In this document: piece by piece, positions 1 through 9,658 of the stretch | Layout of the letters: each line of letters opens with the position of its first letter | Numbering within the stretch: position 1 is the first letter of the stretch | Origin: Aphanothece cf. minutissima CCALA 015 | GTDB taxonomy: Bacteria; Cyanobacteriota; Cyanobacteriia; PCC-6307; Cyanobiaceae | Assembly: GCA_003003925.1 (NCBI GenBank) | Contig: PVWP01000004.1 | Span: 186,001 to 250,000 of the forward strand | Direction: 5' to 3' | DNA: 64,000 nucleotides | Made by a program: the position numbers and the translations under genes | Notes under the pieces: generated by a model | What the model saw: only the letters and a program-made list of their open reading frames with translations | The model's database searches: none | What the model was told of the DNA's origin: nothing

Positions 1-2
1 AG

Positions 3-764
3 GGGAAGGACCTTCCCACCCTGTTCTTCCTGGGGGACAGCCACACCCACGTGCTGATCCCCCTGGGGGAGAAGCTGCTGGCCAGCGGCCGTTTCAACGT
101 GGCCTTCATGGCCCGGGGCGGCTGTCCGGTGCCCTTCTTCTCCCGCTGGGGGGAGGGCGCCCCGGTGCCGGCCCGCTACCGCCGCTGCCGGCCCTACGCC
201 GACAACGAGGAGCGCCGGGTGCTGGCCCGCCTGCGGCCCGGGGACCGGGTCGTGCTGGTGTCGAATCTGGCCGGCTACCTGGAGGGTGCCCGGGGGGCGG
301 CCCTCCGCAGCGCCGAGGCCTCCTACGCCGCTGCCCTGCGCCGCTTCGATGCCGCGGTGAGCCGCGCCGGCGGGGCACTGGTGGTGTTCGGCCCCTTGCC
401 CACCTTCCCCCAGGAGAAGATCGGCGGCCCGCTCACCCTCTGCCAGGCGGAATGGTTCCGTCCCGCCTGGTCCCTGGGTCCCCAGTGCCAGCCTGTGCTG
501 CGGCCCCGCCGGCAGGAGCTGGCCGCCATCGCCCCGGCCCAGCGCCTGCAGGAGCGGTCCATCCGGGATCTGGCCGACACCCGCCTGTTCAGCCCCTTCG
601 ACAGCATCTGCCCTGCGTCGCAGGCGGTCTGCTCCAGTGTCCGCGCCGGGACGCTGCTCTACAGCGACGAGACCCACCTCACCAACGCGGGCGCCCTGCT
701 GCTCTATCCGCGCCTGATGGCCTTCCTCGCGGCTCAGCCGGGGCCGGCGCCGCCGCCCAGCTGA
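3..764 (+). CDS. C-terminal SGNH-hydrolase domain of a probable membrane acyltransferase (5' partial)
   Basis: The gene enters the window already open, so its N-terminus is missing; 253 codons are visible. Near the left edge the frame reads LGDSHTHVL, the block I GDS motif of SGNH hydrolases (nucleophile Ser about residue 13). Close to the end it has SDETH, the DxxH of block V (residues about 222-225), with an Asn in VLVSNLAGY as the likely block III residue. Such a domain at a C-terminus is typical of acyltransferase-3/OafA-type proteins that O-acetylate surface glycans (family knowledge); the membrane half would lie upstream and cannot be checked. It ends in a Pro-rich tail. The last 31 bp overlap the convergent small gene on the other strand. 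Confidence 0.72.
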   Translation, partial: GKDLPTLFFLGDSHTHVLIPLGEKLLASGRFNVAFMARGGCPVPFFSRWGEGAPVPARYRRCRPYADNEERRVLARLRPGDRVVLVSNLAGYLEGARGAALRSAEASYAAALRRFDAAVSRAGGALVVFGPLPTFPQEKIGGPLTLCQAEWFRPAWSLGPQCQPVLRPRRQELAAIAPAQRLQERSIRDLADTRLFSPFDSICPASQAVCSSVRAGTLLYSDETHLTNAGALLLYPRLMAFLAAQPGPAPPPS

Positions 765-997
765 TCGCTGCCCAGTTCCTGCTCGATCAGGGCATCGAGG
801 GTCACGGCGCTGCGCACCAGCGACTGGTAGCGCTGCACCACGCGACGGTTGCGTTCCAGCCAGTTGCCGGCGTCCCCGCCGCTCCCGAGCGGATGGCCGC
901 CGGGACCGGAGCGGTCGTCATCGAGCAGCTCGAGGTCACTCTGGTGGGCCAGCAGGGCCAGCACCAGGGTGTGGATCCTCTGGCGTCGATCGCTCAT
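734..997 (-). CDS. small hypothetical protein (87 aa)
   Basis: I do not recognise the family. The start was set at the ATG at 997 (MSDRRQRIHTLVL) rather than the in-frame ATG at 1021, which would add eight residues facing the divergent cobL. The protein is soluble and charged, with a predicted helical N-terminal half (about residues 4-25), a Gly/Asp linker and a second helix containing NRRVVQRYQSLV, and ends in a Gly-rich tail. The pattern of hydrophobic and charged residues looks like real protein, unlike the other frames here. It overlaps the 3' end of the SGNH gene by 31 bp and is divergent from cobL with only 35 bp between starts. Confidence 0.55.
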   Translation of the reverse strand: MSDRRQRIHTLVLALLAHQSDLELLDDDRSGPGGHPLGSGGDAGNWLERNRRVVQRYQSLVRSAVTLDALIEQELGSDQLGGGAGPG

Positions 998-1032
998 GGT
1001 CAGGGGTTGGGACCGGCACATGCGGGAGCATC

Positions 1033-2328
1033 ATGGCCAGAAGTGGGTCAGGGGCACGGCTGGAGGGTTCGCTGCTGGAAGTGCTGGGCACCGATGCCGC
1101 CGGCCTGGCGGGTCTCTCCCGCCCCTGGCAGGACAGGATCCGCCGGGCCGACCTGGTGGCGGCCCCGCGGCGGCTCCTGGCCGACCTCGAGGCCTGGCGC
1201 GACGGCGCCCCTGCCCCGGAGCTGCTGGCCAGCGACAAGCCCGCCGAACTGCTGCCGCGGCTGGAGCGGGCCCTCGCCGCTGGCCAGCGGGTGGTGCTGC
1301 TCGCCAGCGGTGACCCCCTCTGGTTCGGCATCGGCCGCCTGCTGCTCCAGCACCTGCCCGCCGAACGGCTCCGCTTCCATCCGGCCCCCACCTCCCTGCA
1401 ACTGGCCTTCGCCCGCCTGGGTCGGCCCTGGCAGGACGCCTCCTGGATCAGCCTCCACGGGCGCGATCCCGAGCCGCTGGCGGCCCGGTTGCAGCAGCGG
1501 CCCGCCGCCCTGGCGGTGCTCACCGACCCGGCCCGCGGCGGTGCCGACGCCGTGCGCCGGATCCTGCGGGCGTCGGGGCTGGAGGCGGCCTATGAGCTCT
1601 GGCTGGGGGAACGCCTGGGCCATCCGGCGGAGCGGCTGCAGCGGCTGGCGCCCGCCGATCCGCTGCCGCCCGATCTCGATCCCCTGCACCTGGTGCTGCT
1701 GATCGCACTCCAGCCCGCCGTGCCGGCGCCGGAGGCCCTGCCCCTGTTCGGCATCCCCGACGGGCTCTGGCTGCAACATGCAGACCAGCCGGGGCTGATG
1801 ACCAAGCGGGAAGTGCGCGTCCAGCTGCTGGCCGACCTGGAGCTTCCCGGACTCGGGGTGCTCTGGGACATCGGCGCCGGCGTGGGGTCGGTGGGGCTGG
1901 AGGCGTTGCGCCTGCGCCCTGCCCTGGAGCTGTGGGCGGTGGAACGCCGGCCCGGGGCCGCCGCCCTGATCGGCGCCAATGCGGAGCGGATGGGGGTGCG
2001 GCCCATGGCGGTGCTGGAGGGGGAGGCTCCGGCGGCCCTGGGGTCCCTGCCCGATCCCGACCGGGTGCTGATCGGCGGCGGCGGCCGGGGCCGCCGCGAG
2101 GTGCTTGAGGCGGTGCTGGGCCGGCTGCGGCCCGGCGGGGTGGTGGTCCTGCCCCTGGCCACCGTCGAAGCCCTGGCCCAGCTCAGGCCCGTGCTGGAGC
2201 AGGCCGGCCTGGGGGTGACCGTCAGCCAGATCCAGGCCTGGCGCGGCGCCCCCCTGGCGGAGGGCACCCGCCTGGCGCCCCTCAATCCGGTGCTGGTGCT
2301 GAAGGGGTCGCTCCCGGCAGCGGCGTGA
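1033..2328 (+). CDS. cobL: precorrin-6Y C5,15-methyltransferase (decarboxylating), CbiE-CbiT fusion
   Basis: This enzyme of cobalamin corrin-ring synthesis methylates precorrin-6Y at C5 and C15 and decarboxylates the C12 acetate (family knowledge). Residues about 10-225 form the CbiE tetrapyrrole-methylase domain with SGDPLWFG at 92-99. Residues about 240-431 form the CbiT domain, opening with MTKREVR at 256-262 followed by the SAM-binding loop DIGAGVGSVG at 279-288. The 431-aa length is normal for the fused CobL form. The ATG at 1033 is used because it gives a complete CbiE N-terminus. Its last 47 bp overlap the convergent DUF192 gene. No cobalamin riboswitch is apparent in the 35-bp upstream gap. 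Confidence 0.93.
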   Translation: MARSGSGARLEGSLLEVLGTDAAGLAGLSRPWQDRIRRADLVAAPRRLLADLEAWRDGAPAPELLASDKPAELLPRLERALAAGQRVVLLASGDPLWFGIGRLLLQHLPAERLRFHPAPTSLQLAFARLGRPWQDASWISLHGRDPEPLAARLQQRPAALAVLTDPARGGADAVRRILRASGLEAAYELWLGERLGHPAERLQRLAPADPLPPDLDPLHLVLLIALQPAVPAPEALPLFGIPDGLWLQHADQPGLMTKREVRVQLLADLELPGLGVLWDIGAGVGSVGLEALRLRPALELWAVERRPGAAALIGANAERMGVRPMAVLEGEAPAALGSLPDPDRVLIGGGGRGRREVLEAVLGRLRPGGVVVLPLATVEALAQLRPVLEQAGLGVTVSQIQAWRGAPLAEGTRLAPLNPVLVLKGSLPAAA

Positions 2329-2791
2329 TCCGCACCGGGGTGCCCACGGTGATGCCGAGGGCAGCGGCCTGGCCCGCCGCCAGCTCCAGCACCCCGTCCA
2401 CCGGCGTGTCGGGGCCGTAGCTGGGGCAGGGCAGGTGCATGCAGGGGCGGGCGGGGCTCTCCAGGGCGATGACCCGGCCGTTGTGGATGAACAGCATGTC
2501 CAGGGGTTCGGGGGTGCGGTGCATCCAGAAGCGCGCCACCGCCGGGGGGTCGTAGGGGAACCACATGCCGCGCAGAGGCGGCAGGGGCGGCCGCAGCTGC
2601 AGCCCCATGGCGTACTGGCGCTCCCCCCGGGGCACCTCCAGCTGGATGCAGCGGGGCGGCGCCGGACCCTCCAGGCACCACTGGGCGCTGATGGGCAGGA
2701 ACTGGGGCGGGCTCTGGGTGTGCCCCGGACCGCAGCCGATCAGCCCGACCGCGCCGGCGACCGCCAGGCTCCGGAGGAAGGGACCCCTCAT
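2282..2791 (-). CDS. DUF192 family lipoprotein
   Basis: The 169-aa protein starts with a signal sequence ending in LIGC, so Cys20 is a probable lipidation site. The mature part carries the DUF192 pattern: YAMGLQLRPPLPPLRGMWF, FWMHRTPEPLDMLFI, GRVIALE and a terminal GITVGTPVRI. The family's biochemical role is not established. It is the last gene of a four-gene minus-strand run (pheS, nadK, response regulator, DUF192); its ATG overlaps the regulator's stop by 4 bp, so translational coupling is likely. The 3' end runs 47 bp into convergent cobL. Confidence 0.85.
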   Translation of the reverse strand: MRGPFLRSLAVAGAVGLIGCGPGHTQSPPQFLPISAQWCLEGPAPPRCIQLEVPRGERQYAMGLQLRPPLPPLRGMWFPYDPPAVARFWMHRTPEPLDMLFIHNGRVIALESPARPCMHLPCPSYGPDTPVDGVLELAAGQAAALGITVGTPVRITPLPGATPSAPAPD

Positions 2792-3468
2792 GGCCCCGGG
2801 GCCACGGGCGGTCGCCCGTCCCGGAGGCAGTAGCCCCGGCCCCGCACGGTGTGAATCAGCCGCGGTTCCCCCTCCTGCTCCAGCTTCTGGCGCAGGTAGC
2901 GCACATAGACCTCGATCACGTTGCTGGCGCCGCCCCCCTGGTCGGCCCAGATCTCCTCGAGGATCTGCTCCCGGCTCACCACCGTGCCTTTGTGGCGCAG
3001 CAGCAGCAGCAGCAGCTGGTATTCCCGGGCGGTCAGGCTGAGCTGGCGCTGGCCGCGCCAGCCCTGGCAGGCCACCGGGTCGACGCGCAGATCCGCCACC
3101 TTCAGCAGGGTGGACACCGGCGTGGGGGCCTGGCGCCGGGCGAAGCCCAGGTGCAGCCGCAGCCGGGTGAGCAGGTCGCTCGTGCCCTGGCTGGGCAGCC
3201 AGAAGTCATCCGCGCCCCACTCCAGGCAGCGGCTGCGGCTCTCGACGCTGTCGCTGGTGATGCCGAGCAGCAGCGGGCGGGCCCCCAGCCGGCGGCGCAG
3301 CTCCGGTATCCGCTCTTCGCTGCCGGGCGAGAGGACCACCGCCGCCGGCAGGTCCTCCCCTGACTCCTCCAGCGCGGTCCGGTAGCCGGAGACCTCCAGC
3401 CGCGGCGCCAGGCCGGCGGCCTCCGGGCCCACCAGCAGCACCACGGTCGGTGGCAGGGACGCGGTCAC
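2788..3468 (-). CDS. OmpR/PhoB-type response regulator with degenerate receiver domain
   Basis: The C-terminal half (about residues 120-220) is a clear winged-helix DNA-binding domain: [41 protein letters not shown] and a final [10 protein letters not shown]. The N-terminal half has receiver-like strand spacing, but where the phospho-acceptor Asp is expected it reads [12 protein letters not shown], and the usual acidic pair after strand 1 is absent ([11 protein letters not shown]). It is therefore probably not phosphorylated and acts as an orphan, phosphorylation-independent regulator (inference). The start is a GTG at 3468 overlapping the nadK stop in a GTGA. No histidine kinase is nearby. 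Confidence 0.85.
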   Translation of the reverse strand: MTASLPPTVVLLVGPEAAGLAPRLEVSGYRTALEESGEDLPAAVVLSPGSEERIPELRRRLGARPLLLGITSDSVESRSRCLEWGADDFWLPSQGTSDLLTRLRLHLGFARRQAPTPVSTLLKVADLRVDPVACQGWRGQRQLSLTAREYQLLLLLLRHKGTVVSREQILEEIWADQGGGASNVIEVYVRYLRQKLEQEGEPRLIHTVRGRGYCLRDGRPPVAPGP

Positions 3469-4391
3469 AGGGGGGCGTCGGCGTGGCTGCTGGAGGGCTT
3501 CGCCACGTGGGGCAGGCCCCAGCCCAGCTTGTTGCGCAGCACCTGGAAGAACTCGTGGTCGGCCAGCCGCACGAAGCGGACGGGATGCTCGCTGCGCCGC
3601 ACCAGCACCCGGTCCTCGGGCCAGACGTAACAGCCGGCGCTGCCGTCCACCACCATCATCAGCCGCTCGGGGGTGGCGGGGAACACGGTCACCGGCTCCT
3701 GGTCGCTGAACACCAGGGCACGGGAGGCGAGGGAATGGGCGGCGATCGGCGTCAGCTGCAGCACCGGACAGTCGGGGGTGATCACCGGCCCGCCGGCGCT
3801 AAGGGCGTAGGCGGTGGAGCCGGTGGGGGAGGAGAGGATCACCCCGTCGGCGGCGATGTCGACGGGGGCGTGGCGGCCGATGGCGATCTCGAAGTGGCAC
3901 ATGCTGGTGAGCGGCTCCCGGTGCAGGGCCATCTCGTTGAGACAGAGCACCTCCCAGCGCCGCTGCTCCCCCCGCATCACGCTCACCACGAGCATGGAGC
4001 GCTCCTCCACGGTCCATTCCCCGGCCACCACCTGGGCCAGGGCCTGGTCCAGATCCTTGAGGTAGGCCTCGGCCAGGAAGCCCAGGTGGCCGGTGTTGAT
4101 CGTCAGGATCGGCACCCCGATCGGGGCGGTCTGGCGGGCGGCGGAGAGGACGGTTCCGTCCCCCCCCAGCACCAGCGCCAGGGCCATCTCCTCGTCGAAG
4201 CTGGCCGGCACGCAGGCGGCGTAGCCCCGGGAGCGCAGGTGCTGGTCGGGGTTGGCGAAGCCCACCACGCCACCGGAGCTGCTGACCCGCGCCACCTCCA
4301 GCCCGGCGGCGGTCAACCGGTTCTCGATCAGGTCGGCGGTGCTGATCGCCAGATCCTTGCCGTCGTTGACGATCAGTCCGACCCGGGGCAC
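3465..4391 (-). CDS. nadK: NAD kinase
   Basis: The enzyme phosphorylates NAD to NADP in the cytoplasm. With the GTG start at 4391 the protein is 308 aa, normal for the family, and begins [15 protein letters not shown]; earlier in-frame starts would intrude on the pheS 3' end. Diagnostic motifs are GGDGT at residues 76-80, [10 protein letters not shown] at about 99-108, and [18 protein letters not shown], the conserved NAD-binding segment. It lies 41 bp downstream of pheS and overlaps the next gene by 4 bp, consistent with one operon. Confidence 0.94.
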   Translation of the reverse strand: MPRVGLIVNDGKDLAISTADLIENRLTAAGLEVARVSSSGGVVGFANPDQHLRSRGYAACVPASFDEEMALALVLGGDGTVLSAARQTAPIGVPILTINTGHLGFLAEAYLKDLDQALAQVVAGEWTVEERSMLVVSVMRGEQRRWEVLCLNEMALHREPLTSMCHFEIAIGRHAPVDIAADGVILSSPTGSTAYALSAGGPVITPDCPVLQLTPIAAHSLASRALVFSDQEPVTVFPATPERLMMVVDGSAGCYVWPEDRVLVRRSEHPVRFVRLADHEFFQVLRNKLGWGLPHVAKPSSSHADAPL

Positions 4392-4432
4392 CGATCGCGC
4401 TCGTGGGGGCCCATCGAGTTTATGGGGGGAGA

Positions 4433-5440
4433 TCAGAACTGCTCCAGGAAGCGCAGATCGCTGTTGAACAGCCTGCGGATGTCGTCGATGCCGTGGCGCA
4501 CCATGCAGAACCGCTCCACCCCCAGACCGGCGGCGAAACCGCTCCAGCGCTCCGGATCGATGCCCAGCCCCTCCAGCACCGCCGGATCCACCATGCCGCA
4601 GCCCATCACCTCCAGCCAGCGCCCCCGCCACTGCACGTCCACCTCGGCGGAGGGCTCGGTGAAGGGGAAGTAGCTGGCCCGGAACCGCACCGGCAGGTCG
4701 CCGAAGAACTGCTGCAGGAAGGTGGTGACCGTGCCGCGCAGGTGGCTGAAATCCAGGCCCTCGTCGAGGGCGAGCACCTCCACCTGGTGGAACACCGGCG
4801 AGTGGGTGGCATCCACCGCATCGCGGCGATAGACACGGCCGGGGGCGATCACCCGCACCGGCGGCGGGTTGGCCTCGAGATGGCGGATCTGCACCGGCGA
4901 GGTGTGGGTGCGCAGCAGCCGGTCACCCCCCAGATAGAAGGTGTCCTGCATGTCCCGGGCCGGGTGATGTTCCGGGATGTTGAGGGCGGTGAAGTTGTAG
5001 TGGTCGGTCTCGATCTCGGGCCCTTCGGATACCCGGTAGCCGAGGCCGGCGAAGATGTCGACGATCTCCTCGATCGTGCTCTGCAGCGGATGGCGGTGGC
5101 CCGGCGGCACGTAACTGCAGGCCGCCGTCACGTCGATCCGCTCCCGCTCCAGCCGCTCCGCCATGGCGGCGCTGCGCACGGCCTCGAGCCGGGCTCCCAG
5201 CAGCTGCTGCACCTGGTCCTTGAGGCGGTTGGCCCGCTGGCCCACCAGGGGGCGCTCGTCGCCGGGGAGCCGGCCCATGGCGCCGAGCACCCCGGAGAGG
5301 CGCCCTTTCTTGCCCAGCAGGCCCACCCGCAGCTCCTCGAGGGCCGCGGCGTCCCCGGCGGCGGCGATGGCATCGGCGGCCTCCGCCTCCAGGCGCTCCA
5401 GCTGGTCGGTGAGCTGCTGCAGGCTGACGGTGGCGCTCAC
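4433..5440 (-). CDS. pheS: phenylalanyl-tRNA synthetase alpha subunit
   Basis: This is the catalytic subunit of the alpha2-beta2 PheRS. The N-terminal coiled-coil arm occupies about residues 1-90 ([31 protein letters not shown]). The class II core shows motif 2-like [17 protein letters not shown] and motif 3-like [18 protein letters not shown], and ends in [10 protein letters not shown]. The chosen start is the GTG at 5440 ([10 protein letters not shown]), giving 335 aa, the usual size; extending upstream would read into the divergent surE. No pheT is visible in this window. The pheS-surE intergenic gap is 73 bp. Confidence 0.95.
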   Translation of the reverse strand: MSATVSLQQLTDQLERLEAEAADAIAAAGDAAALEELRVGLLGKKGRLSGVLGAMGRLPGDERPLVGQRANRLKDQVQQLLGARLEAVRSAAMAERLERERIDVTAACSYVPPGHRHPLQSTIEEIVDIFAGLGYRVSEGPEIETDHYNFTALNIPEHHPARDMQDTFYLGGDRLLRTHTSPVQIRHLEANPPPVRVIAPGRVYRRDAVDATHSPVFHQVEVLALDEGLDFSHLRGTVTTFLQQFFGDLPVRFRASYFPFTEPSAEVDVQWRGRWLEVMGCGMVDPAVLEGLGIDPERWSGFAAGLGVERFCMVRHGIDDIRRLFNSDLRFLEQF

Positions 5441-5513
5441 GGCACGGATCGGGGGGAGGAAGCGACTGTAGGCAGCAGCGTCTAGCTTGCCGGCAGTCCC
5501 CAGTTCAGGGTCG

Positions 5514-6332
5514 ATGGCAGCGCTCCGGATCCTGATCAGCAACGACGACGGGGTCTTCGCCGACGGCATCCAGGCCCTGGCGGCCGAGGCGGCCGGCCGC
5601 GGCCACACGGTCACCGTGGTCTGCCCGGACCGGGAACGGTCCGCCACGGGCCATGGACTCACCCTCCAGACGCCGCTGCGGGCGGAGCGGGCCGATGAGC
5701 TGTTCGCGGCGGGCGTCACGGCCTGGGCCTGCAGCGGCACCCCCTCCGACTGCGTCAAGCTGGCCCTGTTCCGGCTGCTGGAGCAGCCGCCGGATCTGGT
5801 GCTCTCGGGCATCAACCACGGCCCCAACCTCGGCACCGACGTGCTCTATTCGGGCACCGTGTCGGCGGCGATGGAGGGCACGATCGAGGGCCTGCCGGCC
5901 CTGGCGGTGAGCAGCGCCGATTTCCACTGGCGCCGCTTCGAGGCGGCGGCGGCGCTGGCCCTTGATGTGGCCGAGCGGATGCTGGCCGGCGGCTGGCCCG
6001 AGGGGCTGCTGCTCAATCTCAACGTGCCGCCGCGGCCCGCCGACGCCCTCGCCCCGCTGCGCTGGTGCCGCACGGCGGTGCGGCGCTACATCGATCAGTT
6101 CGAAAAGCGCACCGATCCCCGCGGCCGTACCTACTACTGGCTGGCCGGCGAGGTGGTCGACGATCTGGAGGGCACCGGCGCCGGTCCCGCTGAGTGGCCC
6201 ACCGATGTGGCCTGGGTGCAGCAGGGGGGACCGTCACTGACGCCCCTGCAGCCGGAGCTGTTCTGGCGCGGTCCGGTGGCGTCGCTGCCGCCCGTGGAGG
6301 CGCTCGGGCGCCGGGATCAGCTCCTGCGGTAG
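5514..6332 (+). CDS. surE: 5'-nucleotidase SurE
   Basis: SurE proteins are metal-dependent nucleoside monophosphate phosphatases linked to stationary-phase survival. The start at 5514 gives [13 protein letters not shown], with the catalytic SNDDG at residues 9-13. Further family motifs are [54 protein letters not shown] and LLLNLNVPP. The length of 272 aa is normal. It is divergent from pheS and overlaps the convergent DUF3611 gene by 16 bp at the 3' end. Confidence 0.95.
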   Translation: MAALRILISNDDGVFADGIQALAAEAAGRGHTVTVVCPDRERSATGHGLTLQTPLRAERADELFAAGVTAWACSGTPSDCVKLALFRLLEQPPDLVLSGINHGPNLGTDVLYSGTVSAAMEGTIEGLPALAVSSADFHWRRFEAAAALALDVAERMLAGGWPEGLLLNLNVPPRPADALAPLRWCRTAVRRYIDQFEKRTDPRGRTYYWLAGEVVDDLEGTGAGPAEWPTDVAWVQQGGPSLTPLQPELFWRGPVASLPPVEALGRRDQLLR

Positions 6333-6898
6333 ATCCGTTGCAGCAGCCAGAGGCTGATGATCAGGGCGAGCACGTGGGCGAACAGCACCTGGGTGTTGCT
6401 GAGCACCGAGAGCATCTCGATCGAGGTGATCGGCAGGCCCACCACCCGGCCGCCGCTGCCCGGCGTCGCCGGCAGCTGGGCCCCGAGGAAGCCCGGCACC
6501 TGCTGGGAGGCCTGCACGAAAAGGCTGCCGGCCAGGGCCTGGTAGCCCACGGAGGCCAGGGTGAGTCCGGCCACGTCGGCCACCAGGCCCCGCTTCACCA
6601 GGCGGGCGGTCTCCCCCCGGCTGGGGCGCACCGGGCTGGCCAGGGCACGGCCGCAGCGCACCACCAGCCAGGATTGCCACAGACTCCAGAGCAGAACCAG
6701 GAACGAGAGGGTGGTGAGGGAAAGGCCGGGGCCCAGCCCCAGGGCGCGGGAGGAGTTGGCCGCCAGCCGGCCGCCGATGTTGTTGAACATCAGGACCACC
6801 ACCACCACCACCCCGAGGGCCAGCTGGACCCAGAAGCGCACCCAGCCCGTGCGGCGTAGGGCGTCGGCCATGCGCTGCAGGTCCAGCTGGTCGGCCAT
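6317..6898 (-). CDS. DUF3611 family membrane protein
   Basis: This 193-aa protein has four hydrophobic segments: about residues 20-40 ([15 protein letters not shown]), 57-76 ([14 protein letters not shown]), 98-125 ([22 protein letters not shown]) and 160-185 ([10 protein letters not shown]). DUF3611 proteins are found in cyanobacteria and plastids and have no agreed function. The ATG at 6898 follows a hydrophilic, non-conserved stretch and is the natural start; it faces ribF divergently with 30 bp between them. The C-terminus overlaps surE by 16 bp. Confidence 0.8.
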   Translation of the reverse strand: MADQLDLQRMADALRRTGWVRFWVQLALGVVVVVVLMFNNIGGRLAANSSRALGLGPGLSLTTLSFLVLLWSLWQSWLVVRCGRALASPVRPSRGETARLVKRGLVADVAGLTLASVGYQALAGSLFVQASQQVPGFLGAQLPATPGSGGRVVGLPITSIEMLSVLSNTQVLFAHVLALIISLWLLQRIYRRS

Positions 6899-6928
6899 GG
6901 AGACGGGATCGGTGCTCCCAAACTTGGC

Positions 6929-7924
6929 ATGGGAGGATCCAGCCGGCGAGGGCCGAGGCCGTTGATCCCGCTTCACGACCCCTCCAGCGCCCTGCGCCCC
7001 ACCGCCGTCGCCCTGGGCAGCTTCGATGGCCTGCATCGGGGACACCGTCGCGTGATCGCCGCCGTCACCGCCCCCATGCCCGCCGCCCGGGAGAGGGCCG
7101 TGCCCACGGTGGTCAGTTTCTGGCCCCACCCCCGGGAGGTGCTCCACGGCGAGACGCGGCTGCGTCTGGATCTGCCGGAGGAGAAGCTGGAGCTGCTCGA
7201 ACCCCTCGGCATCGCCCAGCTGGCGCTGGTGCCCTTCACCCGCGAGCTGGCGGCACTGACCCCGGAGCCGTTCGTGCGCCAGGTGCTGGCCGAACGGCTC
7301 CAGGCCCGCCGCATCGCGGTGGGCACCAACTTCCGCTTCGGGGTCGATCGCCGCGGGGACGTGGACGACCTGGCCCGCATCGGCGCCAGCCTCGGCATCG
7401 ATGTCCAGGTGGTGCCGATGCTCTGGGACGGGGCCGAGCGGGTGAGCAGCAGCCGCATCCGGCGGGCCCTGGCGGCCGGCGACATCGACGAGGCGGCCCG
7501 CCTTCTGGAGCGTCCCTACCGCTTCAGCGGCCAGGTGGTGAGTGGCCGGGGCCTGGGGCGCCAGCTGGGCTGGCCCACCGCCAACCTGGCGGTGGATGGG
7601 CGCAAGTTCCTGCCGCTGGAAGGGGTCTATGCGGCCCTGGCCTGGCGCGACGGCGGCGAGGGGCCGATGGCGGCGGTGATGAACCTGGGGCCCCAGCCCA
7701 CGGTGGACCCCCTGGCCCCGTCGGCGGTGGAGGTGCACCTGCTGCAGCGGCAGCTGGAGCTGGCGGGGGCCCGGCTGACCGTGCAGCCCCTGGGGCTGCT
7801 GCGGCGGCAGCAGGCGTTCGCCGACCTCGAGGCCCTCAGCCGCCAGATCCAGCTGGATGCCGATCGCGCCCTGGAGATGTGTCGCAGCGCCGGAGGGGAG
7901 GCCCTGTTGCCCGCCGACGGCTGA
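6929..7924 (+). CDS. ribF: bifunctional riboflavin kinase / FAD synthetase
   Basis: The enzyme converts riboflavin to FMN and then FAD. The N-terminal adenylyltransferase domain shows ALGSFDGLHRGHRRVI (the HxGH-like nucleotidyl site) and, further on, SSSRIRRALAAGDI. The C-terminal riboflavin kinase domain shows GQVVSGRGLGRQLGWPTANLAV, GVYAA, MNLGPQPTVD and EVHLL. The ATG at 6929 gives 331 aa. A TTG at 6962 would give MIPLHDPSSALRPTAV, closer to the expected N-terminus, so the true start may be there. The catalytic parts are unaffected. Confidence 0.93.
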   Translation: MGGSSRRGPRPLIPLHDPSSALRPTAVALGSFDGLHRGHRRVIAAVTAPMPAARERAVPTVVSFWPHPREVLHGETRLRLDLPEEKLELLEPLGIAQLALVPFTRELAALTPEPFVRQVLAERLQARRIAVGTNFRFGVDRRGDVDDLARIGASLGIDVQVVPMLWDGAERVSSSRIRRALAAGDIDEAARLLERPYRFSGQVVSGRGLGRQLGWPTANLAVDGRKFLPLEGVYAALAWRDGGEGPMAAVMNLGPQPTVDPLAPSAVEVHLLQRQLELAGARLTVQPLGLLRRQQAFADLEALSRQIQLDADRALEMCRSAGGEALLPADG

Positions 7925-7986
7925 AGCGGTGCCGTGGCGGTTCCGGTTCACTGCTGATACTGTCTGGGGCGGACCGGCGACGGGTG

Positions 7987-9591
7987 ATGGGCGGAATTCT
8001 TTCCAGCTTCGTCACCAAGGGCTCGGATCGATTCGATGCCTGGATCGACAGCCAGTCGCGACGGTTTGGATGTCGTGCCGGCCGCATCAGGGTGCTGATC
8101 GTCGGGCTGACCATCCTGGCGATGCTGGCCCTCGGCGCCACGCAGATCACCGAGGCCGGCAGTCAGAAGGACGCCCTGGTGAATCTGCGCCTGGCCCATA
8201 ATCTGGCCAGCCATGGTGTGTTTTCGACCGCCGAACGGGCACCCTTTTCCGCCTCCAATGCGAGGGAGCCGGTCCCGAATCTGGTCACCGCCGGCCACCT
8301 GAAACTGTTGACCCTGGCTGGCCAGGCGCCTTCCTATCAGGAGCTGGTGGCGGGGCCCGGAGCCGGCGCCGTGAAGGGGGCCAATCTTTACTGGGCGGCG
8401 CTGGGTCTGGTGGCGACGGCCCTGCTCTGCCAGGTGCTCACGGGTCGGGTGTTGCTGGTGGTGATCGCCACGGTGCTGGTGGGGTATTTCTTCTTTGCCG
8501 TGCCGATGTTCGTCGACACGCTCTACACGGAGCTGCAGGCGAGTGTGATGCTGCTCTGGTCCAGTCTGTTCCTGGTGCTGGCCGTCCGCACCTCCCGCCG
8601 CCGCTGGTTTCTGGCCGCCGGACTCTGCTTCGGCCTGTTGAGCCTGACCAAGGCGATCTTCTTCTACGTCTGCCTGCTGATCATCGGAGCTCTGCTGCTG
8701 CACTCGCTCTGGGACGCCGGCCGGCGCCGCCGCCGGCAGCCCCTGGCGGCCGCCGCACTGCTGCTGCTGGGGTTCACCGGGGCCGTGCTGCCGTGGATGA
8801 TCCGCAACCAGCTGCAGCTGGGCACCGTCCAGCTCACCCAGAGGGGTGGCCGTGTGCTGTATGCCCGGGCCATCAAGAACGGCATGACGACCGCCGAAGT
8901 GCCGGGGGCCCTCCATTTCTGGGGTCCGTCCTTCTATCAGCACGGCTCCCGCCTGCTGGGCCTCGGGGCCACCCCCGCCGACTTCCAGGCCGGCGGCCGC
9001 TACCAGCGGATCAACCGCTACGGCTCCGACTTCCAGCAGGCCGATCTCCAGGCTGCGATGGCGGGTCGCCCGCAGGATGTGATCAGCTATCACCGCAAAG
9101 TGGGGGCGGAGGTGAACCGGCTGATCTTCGTGGCGGCGGCCCAGGGGGTGCCCGATGCGAATCGAAAGGCCGAGAAACAGGTGGGGGAGAAGGCGAAACG
9201 GATGATTCTTTCCGATCCTGGCCGCCATCTGATGATGACCCCCCTGTTCCTCTGGCGGGGCCTCTGGTCCTGGCCCAATGAAGGCGTCAACTTCAAGGCC
9301 AGTTCGATCTACGTTCTCGCCAAGGATCTGCTGGCGCTGCTGTCCTATGGAGCCCTCGTGGTGTTGTTTCTGCTGGGCGTGATCCGCAGGAATGGTTCCT
9401 TTCTGGCCCTTACCCTGCTGCCGGTCGGCATGCTGCTCGCCTACGGGCTGCTCAGCCACAACATTCCGCGGTATTCGGCACCGGCGATCCCCCTGATGAT
9501 CCTTTCCCTGGTGCTACTCCTCAGCCCTCCATCACACGAGCCGGGTTCCGCCCACGGGCGGTCGGCCCCCGATAACGGAGCCCGCATGTGA
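7987..9591 (+). CDS. multi-spanning membrane protein, GT39/PMT-like glycosyltransferase
   Basis: The 534-aa protein has a basic N-terminus, one TM segment at about residues 30-47 (VLIVGLTILAMLALGA), a periplasmic-looking loop (about 48-130), then a series of TM segments through about residue 290. A second soluble stretch with NRYGSDFQQADLQAAM follows, then about three more TM segments near the C-terminus. This plan fits lipid-sugar-dependent glycosyltransferases of the GT39/ArnT fold (inference); the acidic residues expected in the first loop are not clear, so the catalytic call is tentative. The ATG at 7987 is preferred over an upstream start that would overlap ribF. A weak -10-like GATACT lies at 7956-7961. 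It heads a five-gene glycan island. Confidence 0.6.
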   Translation: MGGILSSFVTKGSDRFDAWIDSQSRRFGCRAGRIRVLIVGLTILAMLALGATQITEAGSQKDALVNLRLAHNLASHGVFSTAERAPFSASNAREPVPNLVTAGHLKLLTLAGQAPSYQELVAGPGAGAVKGANLYWAALGLVATALLCQVLTGRVLLVVIATVLVGYFFFAVPMFVDTLYTELQASVMLLWSSLFLVLAVRTSRRRWFLAAGLCFGLLSLTKAIFFYVCLLIIGALLLHSLWDAGRRRRRQPLAAAALLLLGFTGAVLPWMIRNQLQLGTVQLTQRGGRVLYARAIKNGMTTAEVPGALHFWGPSFYQHGSRLLGLGATPADFQAGGRYQRINRYGSDFQQADLQAAMAGRPQDVISYHRKVGAEVNRLIFVAAAQGVPDANRKAEKQVGEKAKRMILSDPGRHLMMTPLFLWRGLWSWPNEGVNFKASSIYVLAKDLLALLSYGALVVLFLLGVIRRNGSFLALTLLPVGMLLAYGLLSHNIPRYSAPAIPLMILSLVLLLSPPSHEPGSAHGRSAPDNGARM

Positions 9592-9658
9592 TCATGGCGT
9601 CTCCCCCATCGAGGGCCATGGCCGGGCGCCGCCATCGGCCACGGCTGAGGGTCAGGCC

